NCBI RefSeq assembly: GCF_900637025.1
Contig: NZ_LR134336.1
Span: 62,001-126,000 of the forward strand
Source: Streptococcus oralis ATCC 35037
GTDB taxonomy: Bacteria > Bacillota > Bacilli > Lactobacillales > Streptococcaceae
Direction: 5' to 3'
Length of the DNA stretch: 64,000 bases
Under the pieces are notes generated by a model, which ran no database searches, had not been told where the DNA came from, and was given only the letters and a program-made list of their open reading frames with translations. Positions 43,440 to 53,863 of the stretch are shown here, in pieces (position 1 is the first letter of the stretch; the number at the start of each line of letters is the position of its first letter). The translations under genes were made by a program, and so were the position numbers.

Positions 43440-44711
43440 TTATTCACCAAATTTTTGTTTGATTGTTTCTTTGATCAATGTTACAGCATCGTTAGCAGCT
43501 GTCTTAGCATCTTTTTTACCACTTACAGCATCAAAGAGCATAGTTTTAGCTGGATCCCAAACTGCTGACATTTGAGAAATGTTTGGCATTGGTTGAGCGT
43601 TCTTGAACTGTTTGATAACAGCTGTTGTCAACTCATCGTTTTTACCTTCAGCGTATGAACGAGCTTCAGTGTTAGCTGGGATTTCGTTAGTTGCATCGTA
43701 GAATGCTTTTTGTTGTTCAGTTGAAACAAGGAAGTCTACAAATTTTTGTGCAGCTTCAAGGTTCTTAGTGCTTGATGGGATGATCCAAGCTTTACCACCA
43801 CCGAATGGTGTGTATTCTTTACCATTTGGAAGAGTTGGAATAGTAGCAACACCGTAGTTTACTTTAGCATCTTTGAATGCTTGAGCTTTCCAAGGACCGT
43901 CGATGATAGCAGCTGTTTTACCTTCTTGGAATTGAGTTTGGATCAAGTTTGCAGCACCTTCAGTATCTTGCATACCTTTAGGCCATTTTTCATACCAAGA
44001 TTTAGCGTAGTTGACACCAGTGATAGAACCGTCGTTTGCAAGACCGATGTCTTTAGCGTCTTTACCGTTTTGTCCGAATACGTAACCACCGTTACCAGCA
44101 AGAAGTCCATATGCGTAGTAGAAGTTTGTCCAGTCAGCTAGGAAGGCAGTAGTTTTGCCATCTTCACCAGCGAAAGCGTATTTGCTGTTTTTAGCAAGTT
44201 CTTCTAATTCAGCAAAAGTTTTTGGAGCTTCTTTTAGCAAGTCTTTGTTGTAGTACATAACAAGTGACTCAATAACGGCAGGAGCACCGTAAACTTTACC
44301 GTCAGCAGCTGTTACAAGAGATTTAGTCTTATCATCTGTTTTTGCACCATCGCTCAAAGTAACTTCTGAAAGTTGTCCGTCAGTACCAAGGCTACCTACG
44401 CGGTCGTATGGTGCCATCATAACGTCAGCAGCTTGACCTGATTGGTTGTCAAGAGAAAGTTTGTCAAGTCCACCAAGTTGGTCACCTGATTTGATGTTAA
44501 CTTTTGTACCTGATTCTTTTTCATAAGCTGCAGCAACTTTTTCAGCGTAGGCTTTGTATTGGTCTTCAACGTAGAAAGTGATTTCTTTTGCTTCAGATGA
44601 GCTAGTATCAGCTGCTTTATCAGCAGTTTTGCTTCCGCAAGCTACCAAAAGTAAGCTAGCAAGAGTAGCAGTTCCGAGCACAGCAGCGCTCTTCATGAAT
44701 TTAGATGACAT
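43440..44711 (-). CDS. malX: Maltodextrin-binding lipoprotein MalX
   Basis: A 423-residue solute-binding lipoprotein: signal peptide with lipobox LVAC followed by G (Cys25), then a charged linker and the MalE-type domain (VEDQYKAYAEKVAAAYEKES, AKYAFAGEDGKTT, YGVATIPTLPNGKEYTPFGG). It sits on the outer face of the membrane and hands maltodextrins to MalC-MalD. It has AGGAGG before the ATG and is preceded by a MalR operator and a cre site. Confidence 0.95.
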   Translation of the reverse strand: MSSKFMKSAAVLGTATLASLLLVACGSKTADKAADTSSSEAKEITFYVEDQYKAYAEKVAAAYEKESGTKVNIKSGDQLGGLDKLSLDNQSGQAADVMMAPYDRVGSLGTDGQLSEVTLSDGAKTDDKTKSLVTAADGKVYGAPAVIESLVMYYNKDLLKEAPKTFAELEELAKNSKYAFAGEDGKTTAFLADWTNFYYAYGLLAGNGGYVFGQNGKDAKDIGLANDGSITGVNYAKSWYEKWPKGMQDTEGAANLIQTQFQEGKTAAIIDGPWKAQAFKDAKVNYGVATIPTLPNGKEYTPFGGGKAWIIPSSTKNLEAAQKFVDFLVSTEQQKAFYDATNEIPANTEARSYAEGKNDELTTAVIKQFKNAQPMPNISQMSAVWDPAKTMLFDAVSGKKDAKTAANDAVTLIKETIKQKFGE

Positions 44712-44751
44712 AGTGTATTCCTCCTAAAGAATAACAAAAATAATTTAATGA

Positions 44752-44769
44752 GAAAACGCAAACGTTTTC
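44752..44769. promoter_or_regulatory. MalR operator at malX
   Basis: GAAAACGCAAACGTTTTC, an almost perfect palindrome at 44752-44769, lies downstream of the malX -10, within the leader. Confidence 0.85.
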
Positions 44770-44781
44770 TTTTACGAACTT

Positions 44782-44810
44782 AGTATAGCACAAATAGAAA
44801 ACGGTTGCAA
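44782..44810 (-). promoter_or_regulatory. malX promoter with overlapping CcpA cre site
   Basis: Minus strand: TTGCAA (44810-44805), 17 bases, TATACT (44787-44782). The stretch 44810-44796 (TTGCAACCGTTTTCT) matches the cre consensus WTGNAANCGNWNNCW at every position and covers the -35, so CcpA would block the promoter. Confidence 0.88.
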
Positions 44811-45081
44811 GCTTTTTTAGAAAAATTTTTAAAAAAATTTTAAGGTTTCAAACATTTGTTAAAGCCCATATATAGGAAAGAACTTAAAATGTTTGTTTTT
44901 TTTGAATTGAAAATATATTAGGAAAACGATTGCGTAAATTCGGCTCGGTTTTTCAGAAAATAGAGCAGATATTGAGAATGAATTATCTTAAATCAGAAAA
45001 TCTTTAAAATTTTTTTCGCTTATTTCATAAAATATCAGTGGGAACAAGTTTTGTTTGATTAAAATAATTCAAAAAAAATTT

Positions 45082-45119
45082 TAAAAACGCTTGCATTTGT
45101 TTTTGAAATGCGTTATACT
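45082..45119 (+). promoter_or_regulatory. malQ-malP promoter with near-cre site
   Basis: TTGCAT (45091-45096), 17 bases, TATACT (45114-45119). TAAAAACGCTTGCAT at 45082-45096 (minus strand) matches cre at 14 of 15 positions and overlaps the -35. Confidence 0.85.
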
Positions 45120-45127
45120 TAAATTAA

Positions 45128-45141
45128 CGCAAACGTTTGCG
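45128..45141. promoter_or_regulatory. MalR operator at malQ
   Basis: CGCAAACGTTTGCG is a perfect 14-bp palindrome just after the -10, matching the half-sites of the malX operator. A further GCGCAACGTTTT follows at about 45149. Confidence 0.88.
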
Positions 45142-45185
45142 CCTTAATTGCGCAACGTTTTATAACAAACACATGAGGTGCTATT

Positions 45186-46703
45186 ATGAAAAAACGTCAA
45201 AGTGGTGTGTTGATGCACATCTCTTCTCTGCCAGGAGCATACGGGATTGGATCATTTGGGCAGACTGCCTATGATTTCGTTGATTTCTTGGTTCGTACGA
45301 AGCAACGTTACTGGCAAATCCTTCCTCTTGGGACAACAAGCTATGGAGATTCTCCATACCAATCATTCTCGGCCTTTGCTGGAAATACGCATTTTATCGA
45401 CCTTGATATCTTAGTAGAGCAAGGCTTGCTCGAAGCTAGTGACCTTGAAGGTGTTGACTTTGGTAGCGATGCATCTGAAGTTGATTATGCGAAGATTTAT
45501 TATGCACGTCGTCCGCTTTTAGAAAAAGCAGTTAAACGCTTCTTGGAAGTGGGAAATGTCAAAGATTTTGAGAAGTTTGCTAAAGACAACCAATCATGGC
45601 TTGAACTCTTCGCTGAGTATATAGCGATCAAAGAGCATTTTGACAATCTTGCTTGGACAGAATGGCCAGATGCAGACGCTCGTGCTCGTAAAGCTTCAGC
45701 GCTTGAAAGCTACCGTGAGAAATTGGCAGACAAGTTGGTTTACCACCGTGTGACTCAATACTTCTTCTTCCAACAATGGTTGAAATTGAAAGCTTACGCT
45801 AACGACAACCACATCGAAATCGTTGGGGACATGCCTATCTATGTAGCGGAAGATTCAAGCGACATGTGGGCAAATCCACACCTCTTCAAGACAGATGCCA
45901 ATGGTAAAGCAACTTGCATCGCAGGATGCCCACCAGATGAGTTTTCTGCCACTGGTCAGCTTTGGGGGAACCCAATCTATGACTGGGAAGCAATGGACAA
46001 AGACGGTTACAAATGGTGGATTGAACGCTTGCGCGAAAGCTTCAAGATCTACGATATCGTTCGTATCGACCACTTCCGCGGTTTCGAATCTTACTGGGAA
46101 ATTCCTGCTGGTTCCGATACAGCAGCACCTGGTAAATGGGTGAAAGGTCCAGGGTACAAACTCTTCGCAGCCGTTAAGGAAGAGCTTGGTGAGCTAAACA
46201 TCATCGCAGAAGACCTTGGTTTCATGACAGATGAAGTCATTGAGTTGCGTGAACGCACTGGCTTCCCAGGGATGAAGATTCTTCAATTCGCCTTCAACCC
46301 AGAAGATGAAAGTATCGATAGCCCACACTTGGCACCTGCCAACTCTGTTATGTACACAGGAACACACGATAACAATACAGTCCTTGGTTGGTACCGTAAT
46401 GAGATTGACGATCCAACTCGTGAATACATGGCTCGTTACACGAACCGTAAAGAGTATGAAACAGTGCCACACGCAATGCTTCGCACAGTATTTTCATCAG
46501 TTAGCTTCATGGCAATTGCAACTATGCAAGATTTGCTAGAACTAGATGAGTCAGCTCGTATGAACTTCCCATCTACTCTTGGCGGAAACTGGTCATGGCG
46601 TATGACAGCAGATCAATTGACACCAGCTGTTGAAGAAACTTTGCTTGACTTGACTACAATTTATCGCCGAATCAATGAAAATTTGGTAGAATTAAAGAAA
46701 TAA
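45186..46703 (+). CDS. malQ: 4-alpha-glucanotransferase (amylomaltase)
   Basis: A 505-residue GH77 enzyme: LMHISSLPGAYGIGSFG at the start, catalytic Asp in IVRIDHFRGFESYW, acid/base Glu in NIIAEDLGFMTDEV and MYTGTHDNNTVLGW near the C-terminus. It rearranges maltodextrins to feed glycogen phosphorylase. In pneumococci the gene is called malM. AGGTG precedes the ATG. Transcribed with malP under MalR and CcpA control. Confidence 0.96.
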   Translation: MKKRQSGVLMHISSLPGAYGIGSFGQTAYDFVDFLVRTKQRYWQILPLGTTSYGDSPYQSFSAFAGNTHFIDLDILVEQGLLEASDLEGVDFGSDASEVDYAKIYYARRPLLEKAVKRFLEVGNVKDFEKFAKDNQSWLELFAEYIAIKEHFDNLAWTEWPDADARARKASALESYREKLADKLVYHRVTQYFFFQQWLKLKAYANDNHIEIVGDMPIYVAEDSSDMWANPHLFKTDANGKATCIAGCPPDEFSATGQLWGNPIYDWEAMDKDGYKWWIERLRESFKIYDIVRIDHFRGFESYWEIPAGSDTAAPGKWVKGPGYKLFAAVKEELGELNIIAEDLGFMTDEVIELRERTGFPGMKILQFAFNPEDESIDSPHLAPANSVMYTGTHDNNTVLGWYRNEIDDPTREYMARYTNRKEYETVPHAMLRTVFSSVSFMAIATMQDLLELDESARMNFPSTLGGNWSWRMTADQLTPAVEETLLDLTTIYRRINENLVELKK

Positions 46704-46727
46704 GACAATATCAGGAGACACATAAAC

Positions 46728-48986
46728 ATGTTACCATTAAACGAATTTGTACAAAAACGTTACAATAAAACCATTGCAGAATGTAGCAATGAAGAGCTTT
46801 ACCTTGCTCTTCTCAACTACAGCAAACTTGCAAGCAGCCAAAAACCAGTCAACACTGGTAAGAAAAAAGTTTACTACATCTCAGCTGAGTTCTTGATCGG
46901 TAAACTCTTGTCAAACAACTTGATTAACCTTGGTCTTTACGACGATGTGAAAAAAGAACTTGCTGCTGCAGGTAAAGAGTTGATCGAAATCGAAGAAGTA
47001 GAATTGGAACCATCACTTGGTAACGGTGGTTTGGGACGTTTGGCAGCCTGCTTTATCGACTCAATCGCTACACTTGGTTTGAATGGTGACGGTGTTGGTT
47101 TGAACTACCACTTCGGTCTTTTCCAACAAGTTCTTAAAAACAACCAACAAGAAACAATTCCTAACGCTTGGTTGACTGAGCAAAACTGGTTGGTTCGCTC
47201 AAGCCGTAGCTACCAAGTGCCATTTGCACACTTCACATTGACATCGACTCTTTACGATATCGATGTACCTGGTTACAAGATAGCTACTAAAAACCGCTTG
47301 CGTTTGTTTGACTTGGATTCAGTTGATTCTTCTATCATCGAAGATGGTATCAACTTTGACAAGACAGATATCGCTCGCAACTTGACACTCTTCCTTTACC
47401 CAGACGACAGCGACAAGCAAGGTGAATTGCTCCGTATCTTCCAACAATACTTCATGGTTTCAAACGGCGCGCAATTGATCATCGACGAAGCAATCGAAAA
47501 GGGAAGCAACTTGCACGACCTTGCGGACTACGCAGTTGTACAAATCAACGATACTCACCCATCAATGGTGATCCCTGAATTGATCCGTCTTTTGACTGAA
47601 CGTGGTATCGAACTTGATGAAGCAATCTCTATCGTTCGTAGCATGACTGCCTACACGAACCACACAATCCTTGCTGAAGCCCTTGAAAAATGGCCTCTTG
47701 AATTCTTGGAAGAAGTGGTTCCTCACTTGGTACCAATCATCAAAGAATTGGACCGTCGTGTGAAAGCAGAATACAAAGATCCAGCTGTTCAAATCATTGA
47801 TGAAAACGACCGCGTTCACATGGCTCACATGGATATCCACTACGGATATAGTGTTAACGGGGTAGCAGCACTCCACACTGAGATCTTGAAGAACTCAGAG
47901 TTGAAAGCTTTCTACGACATCTACCCAGAAAAATTCAACAACAAAACAAACGGTATTACATTCCGTCGTTGGCTCATGCATGCGAACCCAAGTTTGTCTC
48001 ACTACTTGGATGAGATTATTGGAGAGGGTTGGCACCATGAAGCTGATGAGCTTGAAAAACTCTTGTCATACGAAGACAAGGCTGCTGTTAAAGAAAAATT
48101 GGAAAGCATCAAGGCTCACAACAAACGTAAATTGGCTCGTCACTTGAAAGAACACCAAGGTGTGGAAATCAATACAAACTCTATCTTTGATATCCAGATC
48201 AAACGTCTTCACGAGTACAAACGCCAACAAATGAACGCTTTGTATGTGATCCACAAATACCTTGATATCAAGGCTGGTAACATCCCTGCTCGTCCAATCA
48301 CAGTCTTCTTTGGTGGTAAAGCGGCTCCTGCTTACACAATTGCCCAAGACATCATCCACTTGATCCTTTGCTTGTCAGAAGTGATTGCTAACGACCCAGC
48401 TGTAGCTCCACACTTGCAAGTGGTTATGGTTGAAAACTACAACGTTACTGCAGCAAGCTTCCTTATCCCAGCATGTGACATCTCAGAACAAATCTCACTT
48501 GCTTCTAAAGAAGCTTCAGGTACTGGTAACATGAAATTCATGTTGAACGGAGCTTTGACTCTTGGTACTATGGACGGTGCTAACGTGGAAATCGCTGAGT
48601 TGGTTGGCGACAACAACATCTACATCTTCGGTGAAGATTCAGAAACTGTTATCGACCTTTACGCAAAAGCAGCATACAAATCAAGCGAATTCTATGCTCG
48701 TGAAGCCATCAAACCATTGGTTGACTTCATCGTCAGCGACGCTGTTCTTGCAGTAGGTAAGAAAGAACGCTTGGAACGTCTCTACAACGAATTGATCACC
48801 AAAGACTGGTTCATGACTCTCCTTGACTTGGAAGACTACATTAAAGTCAAAGAGCAAATGCTTGCTGATTACGAAGACCGCGACGCATGGTTGGATAAAG
48901 TCATCGTTAACATTTCTAAAGCAGGATTCTTCTCATCTGACCGTACAATTGCTCAATACAACGAAGATATCTGGCACTTGAACTAA
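46728..48986 (+). CDS. malP: Maltodextrin (glycogen) phosphorylase
   Basis: The 752-residue GT35 enzyme releases glucose 1-phosphate from maltodextrins. [16 protein letters not shown] (about 90-105), [13 protein letters not shown] and the PLP-lysine site [20 protein letters not shown] are all present. Its 24-base gap to malQ and AGGAGAC site show an operon. Codon use is highly optimised (GAA, GGT, AAA), like that of strongly expressed glycolytic genes. Confidence 0.97.
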   Translation: MLPLNEFVQKRYNKTIAECSNEELYLALLNYSKLASSQKPVNTGKKKVYYISAEFLIGKLLSNNLINLGLYDDVKKELAAAGKELIEIEEVELEPSLGNGGLGRLAACFIDSIATLGLNGDGVGLNYHFGLFQQVLKNNQQETIPNAWLTEQNWLVRSSRSYQVPFAHFTLTSTLYDIDVPGYKIATKNRLRLFDLDSVDSSIIEDGINFDKTDIARNLTLFLYPDDSDKQGELLRIFQQYFMVSNGAQLIIDEAIEKGSNLHDLADYAVVQINDTHPSMVIPELIRLLTERGIELDEAISIVRSMTAYTNHTILAEALEKWPLEFLEEVVPHLVPIIKELDRRVKAEYKDPAVQIIDENDRVHMAHMDIHYGYSVNGVAALHTEILKNSELKAFYDIYPEKFNNKTNGITFRRWLMHANPSLSHYLDEIIGEGWHHEADELEKLLSYEDKAAVKEKLESIKAHNKRKLARHLKEHQGVEINTNSIFDIQIKRLHEYKRQQMNALYVIHKYLDIKAGNIPARPITVFFGGKAAPAYTIAQDIIHLILCLSEVIANDPAVAPHLQVVMVENYNVTAASFLIPACDISEQISLASKEASGTGNMKFMLNGALTLGTMDGANVEIAELVGDNNIYIFGEDSETVIDLYAKAAYKSSEFYAREAIKPLVDFIVSDAVLAVGKKERLERLYNELITKDWFMTLLDLEDYIKVKEQMLADYEDRDAWLDKVIVNISKAGFFSSDRTIAQYNEDIWHLN

Positions 48987-49000
48987 TAATTACATAACTT

Positions 49001-49028
49001 AAACCCGTACCTTGAAGGTGCGGGTTTT
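49001..49028 (+). terminator. malP terminator
   Basis: AACCCGTACC (49002-49011) with GGTGCGGGTT (49017-49026), then TTG; one wobble pair. Confidence 0.85.
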
Positions 49029-49048
49029 GTCTTATCTGAAAGTTTTAT

Positions 49049-49897
49049 TTACAGTGCTTTCCCAACTAGGATCTCTGCTTCGATGGTAATCTCAGTCAAC
49101 TGACTCCAGTCAATCTTGGTTTGGTCAACGTGAAAGAGGAGAGGCGTCATGGCAAGCAGGGCTTGGCGTTGCTCAGCCGAGATAGGTTTTGTTAAGGAAG
49201 CAATCTGACTAGATTGGATGCTGAAATGTTCCTGGAAATGTTCCTTGATATCTTGGTTGGAATAATCCTTCTTTGTCAGCTGGTCCTGCACCATTTGACG
49301 GATTTCCTTGAGGTGATTTTCAGTCGGGATGACCTTGATCAAAATACCATCTTTGGATAAAACGCGACGGAATTCCCCATAGTTGGCAGGCGAAAAGATA
49401 TCAAGCAGGATATCTATGCTGGCGTCTTTTATAGGGAGACGAGCCAGGTCACCGACAAACCAGTTGACCGCCCAGTTGGGTTCGCTCTTGGCAGCGATTT
49501 GAACGGAATCTTTTGAAATATCAAAGGCGTAGAAGGTCTTGTCAGGATGCCTTTCTTGGAGTTTACGAGAGTAGAATCCTTCGCCACAACCGATATCCAA
49601 GATAGTTTTGGCAGTTTCTAGGCTTGCAAGCAGGTCTGAGATGGTTTCTAAGATAGTCTGATAAAAGCCAGCTTCTAGGATTTCTTGGCGGTTTTGAAAG
49701 TTTTCCTTGTCGTAGTTGGCAGATTGCTTGATTTGAGGAGTCAGATTGACATAGCCGAATTTTGCCAAGTCAAAAGAATGGCGATTGCTACACTTGAGAC
49801 TAGTTTCGACCAAGGTCAGATTTTCTTGGCAGATGGGGCAGGCAAAAGCGCTAGCAGTAGCGAAGCGCTGGAGTTTTGGTTTGAGGTTTGTATTCAT
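49049..49897 (-). CDS. rlmA: 23S rRNA guanine-N1 methyltransferase RlmA family
   Basis: A 282-residue SAM-dependent enzyme: N-terminal zinc module with Cys-P-I-Cys and Cys-x-x-x-His (ACPICQENL, KCSNRHSFD), then LDIGCGEGFYSRKLQ for SAM binding and VGDLARLPIKDASIDILLDIFSPAN. Gram-positive members (RlmA-II) methylate G748. No ribosome site is present; an extended -10 (TGC-TAGACT) ends six bases before ATG, so the mRNA appears leaderless. Confidence 0.88.
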   Translation of the reverse strand: MNTNLKPKLQRFATASAFACPICQENLTLVETSLKCSNRHSFDLAKFGYVNLTPQIKQSANYDKENFQNRQEILEAGFYQTILETISDLLASLETAKTILDIGCGEGFYSRKLQERHPDKTFYAFDISKDSVQIAAKSEPNWAVNWFVGDLARLPIKDASIDILLDIFSPANYGEFRRVLSKDGILIKVIPTENHLKEIRQMVQDQLTKKDYSNQDIKEHFQEHFSIQSSQIASLTKPISAEQRQALLAMTPLLFHVDQTKIDWSQLTEITIEAEILVGKAL

Positions 49898-50048
49898 AGT
49901 TTAAGTCTAGCAAAAGAGGCAAGCGAAAGCAAGTATAGGAGTATGTAGATATGAGATTCAATAGAAATAAATCCAATTCTTTAATCCATAGAATGGAATT
50001 GCTTTTATATCTAAATTGCTATATAATAATGATAAGGAGGAAACGACT

Positions 50049-50327
50049 ATGTTAAAAGAAGTATTAACCATCGCAAAAGCTGCGAAAAAATCATCACTCT
50101 TTTTGGGTGGTGTAGCATTTGGCACTCTTGGTTTGAAAATCTTGGCAAGTAAAGAAGCTAAAAAAGGCTATTCTAAAGCTTTGGCTAAGGCTTACAAATT
50201 GAAAGACGAATTGGATGCATCTGTTTCTATTGTGAAACAACATGGAGACGATGTCTTGCAAGATGCCAAATATTTGTACGAGCAAGAGAAAAAAGAAGAG
50301 CAATTAGATAGCCTTATAGGAGAATAA
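50049..50327 (+). CDS. DUF6110-like small protein paired with the P-type ATPase
   Basis: A 92-residue protein with one possible membrane helix (about 15-33, SSLFLGGVAFGTLGLKILAS), then a charged amphipathic region ending EQEKKEEQLDSLIGE. It matches the small proteins placed directly before certain metal P-type ATPases (DUF6110). Start 50049 has AAGGAGG eight bases before; the frame from 50016 includes the ribosome site. Two bases separate it from the ATPase gene. Confidence 0.75.
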   Translation: MLKEVLTIAKAAKKSSLFLGGVAFGTLGLKILASKEAKKGYSKALAKAYKLKDELDASVSIVKQHGDDVLQDAKYLYEQEKKEEQLDSLIGE

Positions 50328-50328
50328 T

Positions 50329-52389
50329 ATGTCTTTTAAAGTGCTACATAGAGGATACCAACATATCCGACTATCATCTTCTTTTTCACTCACCTTGGAT
50401 ATTCAAGACTATCTTCGTTCCTTGGCGAGAGATGAAAAGGGGATTGAGTCTATCCAGTTTTACATGGATCAACAGCACTTTACTCTACGCATAAAAGAAG
50501 GCTTTTCTGTATTAGATAATGCAGAAGCCTTTTTAAAAAGAATTGATAAAGGGAAAGTTTCTGAGTTGATGACTCTTCCCATTCGTAGAGAAGAGAGTGC
50601 TTATTCTATTGTTTCAGGTGCAGCGATTAAGCGTGTACTTTTTCGTAGTTTTGTGCCGTATCCTATTCGCTATATATGGACTTGTTATCAGGCTTTGGGT
50701 TATATTAGAGAAGCTTATCAAACACTAGCGCGTAAGGAACTAACGATGGAAGTCTTGGACTGTTCGGCGATTTTATTGTCCTTGTTTATGAACCAATCCA
50801 AGACAGCTAGCAATATCATGTTTATGCTTGATTTGGGGAATCATTTAGATCAGTGGTCTTTGAAAAAAACTGCAACAGATTTAGAACAGAGTCTTCTTGC
50901 AAAAGAGAACGACGTATTCTTAGTACAGGGCGATACGGTTGTTAGTATCAAGAGTTCCGATGTTCAAATAGGAGATGTCTTGGTCCTATCTCAAGGAAAT
51001 GAAATTCTGTTTGATGGACAAGTAGTTTCAGGTTTAGGTATGGTCAACGAAAGTTCCTTGACGGGAGAGAGTTTTCCAGTTGAAAAAAGAGAGTCTGATT
51101 TGGTTTGTGCAAATACAGTATTAGAAACTGGAGAGTTACGCATTCGTGTAACCGATAATCAGATGAACAGCCGGATTTTACAACTGATTGAGTTAATGAA
51201 GAAATCTGAAGAAAACAAGAAAACGAAACAACGCTATTTCATCAAGATGGCGGATAAGGTCGTCAAATATAATTTCTTGGGGGCTGGGCTAACTTACCTA
51301 TTAACAGGTTCTTTTTCTAAGGCTATTTCTTTCCTATTAGTCGATTTCTCCTGCGCTTTGAAAATCTCTACTCCTGTAGCTTATTTGACAGCTATCAAGG
51401 AGGGGTTGAACCGTGAAATGGTGATTAAGGATGGGGATGTTCTGGAGAAATATCTGGAAGTTGATACTTTCTTGTTTGATAAGACGGGAACAATCACAAC
51501 TAGTTATCCTATAGTTGAAAAGGTGTTACCTTTTGGGGACTATAGTGAGGAAGATATTCTCAGAATCAGTGCCTGTCTTGAGGAACACATTTATCATCCT
51601 ATTGCTAATGCCATCGTCAAGCAAGCTGAGATAGAGGGAATTGAACATGAGGAAATGCATGGGAAACTCCAATATATTGCAAGCAAGGGGATCAAATCTC
51701 ATATAGATGGCCAACCAGTTCTTATTGGGAATTATGTCTTGATGCAGGATGAGCAGATTCATATCAGTTCAGAACAAAATGCTTTAATTGAAGAGTACAA
51801 GAGTCACTACAATCTCTTATTCTTGGCTTATCAGAATGAATTGATTGGAATGTTCTGCATTCATACTCCTTTGAGAAAAGAAGCAAAAGCAGCCTTGGAG
51901 AAACTTAAGGCACAAGGGAAAAAATTGATTCTGGCAACAGGGGACACCTTGGTTAGGACAGAGGAATTAGTCAAAGATTTGCCCTTTGATCAGGTCTATA
52001 CAGACTTGAAACCTGATGGGAAATTTGAGTTAGTAGAGGAACTGCAGAAAGCAGGTCACACGATTTTGATGGTTGGAGATGGATTGAATGACTCAGCGGC
52101 TCTAACCCTATCAGATATCGGTGTGGTGATGAATGAGAGTGCAGATATTTCTAAGCAGATGAGCGATATCTTATTGTTAGATAATCGTTTGGATTTCTTC
52201 CAAGAGTTGGATTGGCTATCATCATCTTTGCAAACACTCATCAAGAAGAATATTCAAGATACCGTTGTCGTAAATAGTAGTTTGATTGGCTTTGGCTTGT
52301 TTAATTGGCTCAGTCCTTCAAACCTCTCTATCCTACATAATCTAACAACCTTACGCATAGTCCTGCGTAGCCTGTCTATTAAGGGATAG
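50329..52389 (+). CDS. P1B-like cation-transporting P-type ATPase
   Basis: A 686-residue ATPase with TGES loop LTGESFPVEKRE, phosphorylation site Asp384 in FDKTGTIT, hinge MVGDGLNDSAAL, and a membrane metal motif SCALKISTP in place of the usual CPC. The N-terminal 80 residues resemble a degenerate metal-binding fold without CxxC. Together these point to the P1B-like group, with substrate unassigned. The atypical SCALK motif suggests a metal other than copper or zinc. Confidence 0.85.
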   Translation: MSFKVLHRGYQHIRLSSSFSLTLDIQDYLRSLARDEKGIESIQFYMDQQHFTLRIKEGFSVLDNAEAFLKRIDKGKVSELMTLPIRREESAYSIVSGAAIKRVLFRSFVPYPIRYIWTCYQALGYIREAYQTLARKELTMEVLDCSAILLSLFMNQSKTASNIMFMLDLGNHLDQWSLKKTATDLEQSLLAKENDVFLVQGDTVVSIKSSDVQIGDVLVLSQGNEILFDGQVVSGLGMVNESSLTGESFPVEKRESDLVCANTVLETGELRIRVTDNQMNSRILQLIELMKKSEENKKTKQRYFIKMADKVVKYNFLGAGLTYLLTGSFSKAISFLLVDFSCALKISTPVAYLTAIKEGLNREMVIKDGDVLEKYLEVDTFLFDKTGTITTSYPIVEKVLPFGDYSEEDILRISACLEEHIYHPIANAIVKQAEIEGIEHEEMHGKLQYIASKGIKSHIDGQPVLIGNYVLMQDEQIHISSEQNALIEEYKSHYNLLFLAYQNELIGMFCIHTPLRKEAKAALEKLKAQGKKLILATGDTLVRTEELVKDLPFDQVYTDLKPDGKFELVEELQKAGHTILMVGDGLNDSAALTLSDIGVVMNESADISKQMSDILLLDNRLDFFQELDWLSSSLQTLIKKNIQDTVVVNSSLIGFGLFNWLSPSNLSILHNLTTLRIVLRSLSIKG

Positions 52390-52409
52390 GTGGGGACTAT
52401 TCACAGCAA

Positions 52410-52444
52410 AAAGGAGTTACCTTTCTCGAGGGTAACTCCTTTGT
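52410..52444. terminator. Bidirectional terminator between the ATPase and tyrS
   Basis: AAAGGAGTTACC (52410-52421) pairs with GGTAACTCCTTT (52431-52442), AAAA and TTTG flanks. Confidence 0.88.
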
Positions 52445-52466
52445 TTATAGGTAAATGTTTAACAAT

Positions 52467-53723
52467 TTAGTAAGTCAACACAAAGTATTTCTTCTTCCCG
52501 CGGCGGATAACAGTGAGTTCGTTTTCTAACTTATCTGCGTCGCTCAAGACATAGTCAAGGTCTTGGATACGGTCGCCGTTGACGTAGATAGCTCCGTTTT
52601 GAACGTCTTCACGGGCTTGGCGTTTTGAATTGACCACACCAGATGAGACGAGAAGTTCCACGATATTGTGGTTTTCGTCTGCCTGTACTTGGTAGTTTGG
52701 CACTCCACGAAGTCCTTGTTTGAGTTCTTTGACAGAAAGGTTTTTGATGTTTCCAGCAAAGAGTTGCTCAGTTATGTTAAGAGCTTCTTTGTAAGCTTCT
52801 TCTCCGTGAACAAGAGTCACGACTTCACGAGCCAGGACTTTTTGAGCCAAGCGTTCGTGTGGAGCAGCTTCAAATTGTTTGCGGATGTCTTCAATCTCGT
52901 CCAGTGACAAGAAGGTAAAGATTTTCAAGAAGCGAACAGCGTCAGCATCCATGACGTTCATCCAGAATTGGTACATTTCGTATGGAGAAGTCTTTTCAGG
53001 GTTGAGCCAGACTGCGTTTCCTTCTGACTTACCAAACTTCTTACCAGTCGCGTCTGTAATGAGTGGAACTGTGATAACATGGGCTGTCTTGTCAGCCTTA
53101 CGACGAAGCAATTCGGTACCAGCTGTCATGTTTCCCCATTGGTCAGAACCACCGATTTGCAGAGTAACATTGTGGTCTTGGTTAAGGACAAAGAAGTCGT
53201 ACCCTTGCATGATTTGGTAAGCGAACTCAGTGTAAGAAATTCCAGTTTCAATCCGTTTTTTCACAGACTCCTTGCTCATCATGTAGTTGACAGTGAAGTA
53301 TTTTCCGACATCACGGAGGAAGTCGATGAAGCTGATGCTGCCAAACCAGTCGTAGTTATTGACCATGACAGCTTTGTTTTCACCATTTTCAAAGTCAAGA
53401 AAACGAGAAAGTTGTCCTTGGATAGACTTGACCCAGCCATCTACTGTGTCTTTTGTTTGGAGACTACGCTCAGCATCTTTGAAGGACGGATCTCCGATGA
53501 GACCTGTAGCACCGCCAACGAGCGCATAAGGTTTGTGACCTGCTAGTTGCAAACGACGACTTGTCAAGATTGCGACAAGGTGGCCTAGGTGAAGGCTGTC
53601 AGCAGTTGGATCGTAGCCAGTATAATAAGAAACTTGACCTTCTTCTAGGGCTTTACGCAAAGCTTCTTCATCAGTCGTTTGAAAAATCAAACCACGCTCT
53701 TTTAGCTCATCAAAAATGTGCAT
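52467..53723 (-). CDS. tyrS: Tyrosyl-tRNA synthetase
   Basis: The 418-residue class I enzyme has HIGH-type motif [10 protein letters not shown] (about 43-52), [22 protein letters not shown] (tyrosine and ATP site), KMSKS-type [11 protein letters not shown] and a C-terminal S4 domain. It charges tRNA-Tyr. GGAGAAAAG precedes the ATG. There is no T-box in its 5' region. Confidence 0.97.
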   Translation of the reverse strand: MHIFDELKERGLIFQTTDEEALRKALEEGQVSYYTGYDPTADSLHLGHLVAILTSRRLQLAGHKPYALVGGATGLIGDPSFKDAERSLQTKDTVDGWVKSIQGQLSRFLDFENGENKAVMVNNYDWFGSISFIDFLRDVGKYFTVNYMMSKESVKKRIETGISYTEFAYQIMQGYDFFVLNQDHNVTLQIGGSDQWGNMTAGTELLRRKADKTAHVITVPLITDATGKKFGKSEGNAVWLNPEKTSPYEMYQFWMNVMDADAVRFLKIFTFLSLDEIEDIRKQFEAAPHERLAQKVLAREVVTLVHGEEAYKEALNITEQLFAGNIKNLSVKELKQGLRGVPNYQVQADENHNIVELLVSSGVVNSKRQAREDVQNGAIYVNGDRIQDLDYVLSDADKLENELTVIRRGKKKYFVLTY

Positions 53724-53863
53724 GTGTCTTTTCTCCTTTATAAAATATTGTTTCTACCTATTGTATCACAAACTTGATTAATAGCCTAGTGGAATAGGGA
53801 AGAAAGTAGCTATTTTATTGAAAGTTTCCCTTTTATGGTATAATAGAGAAAGCGAGGACATTC

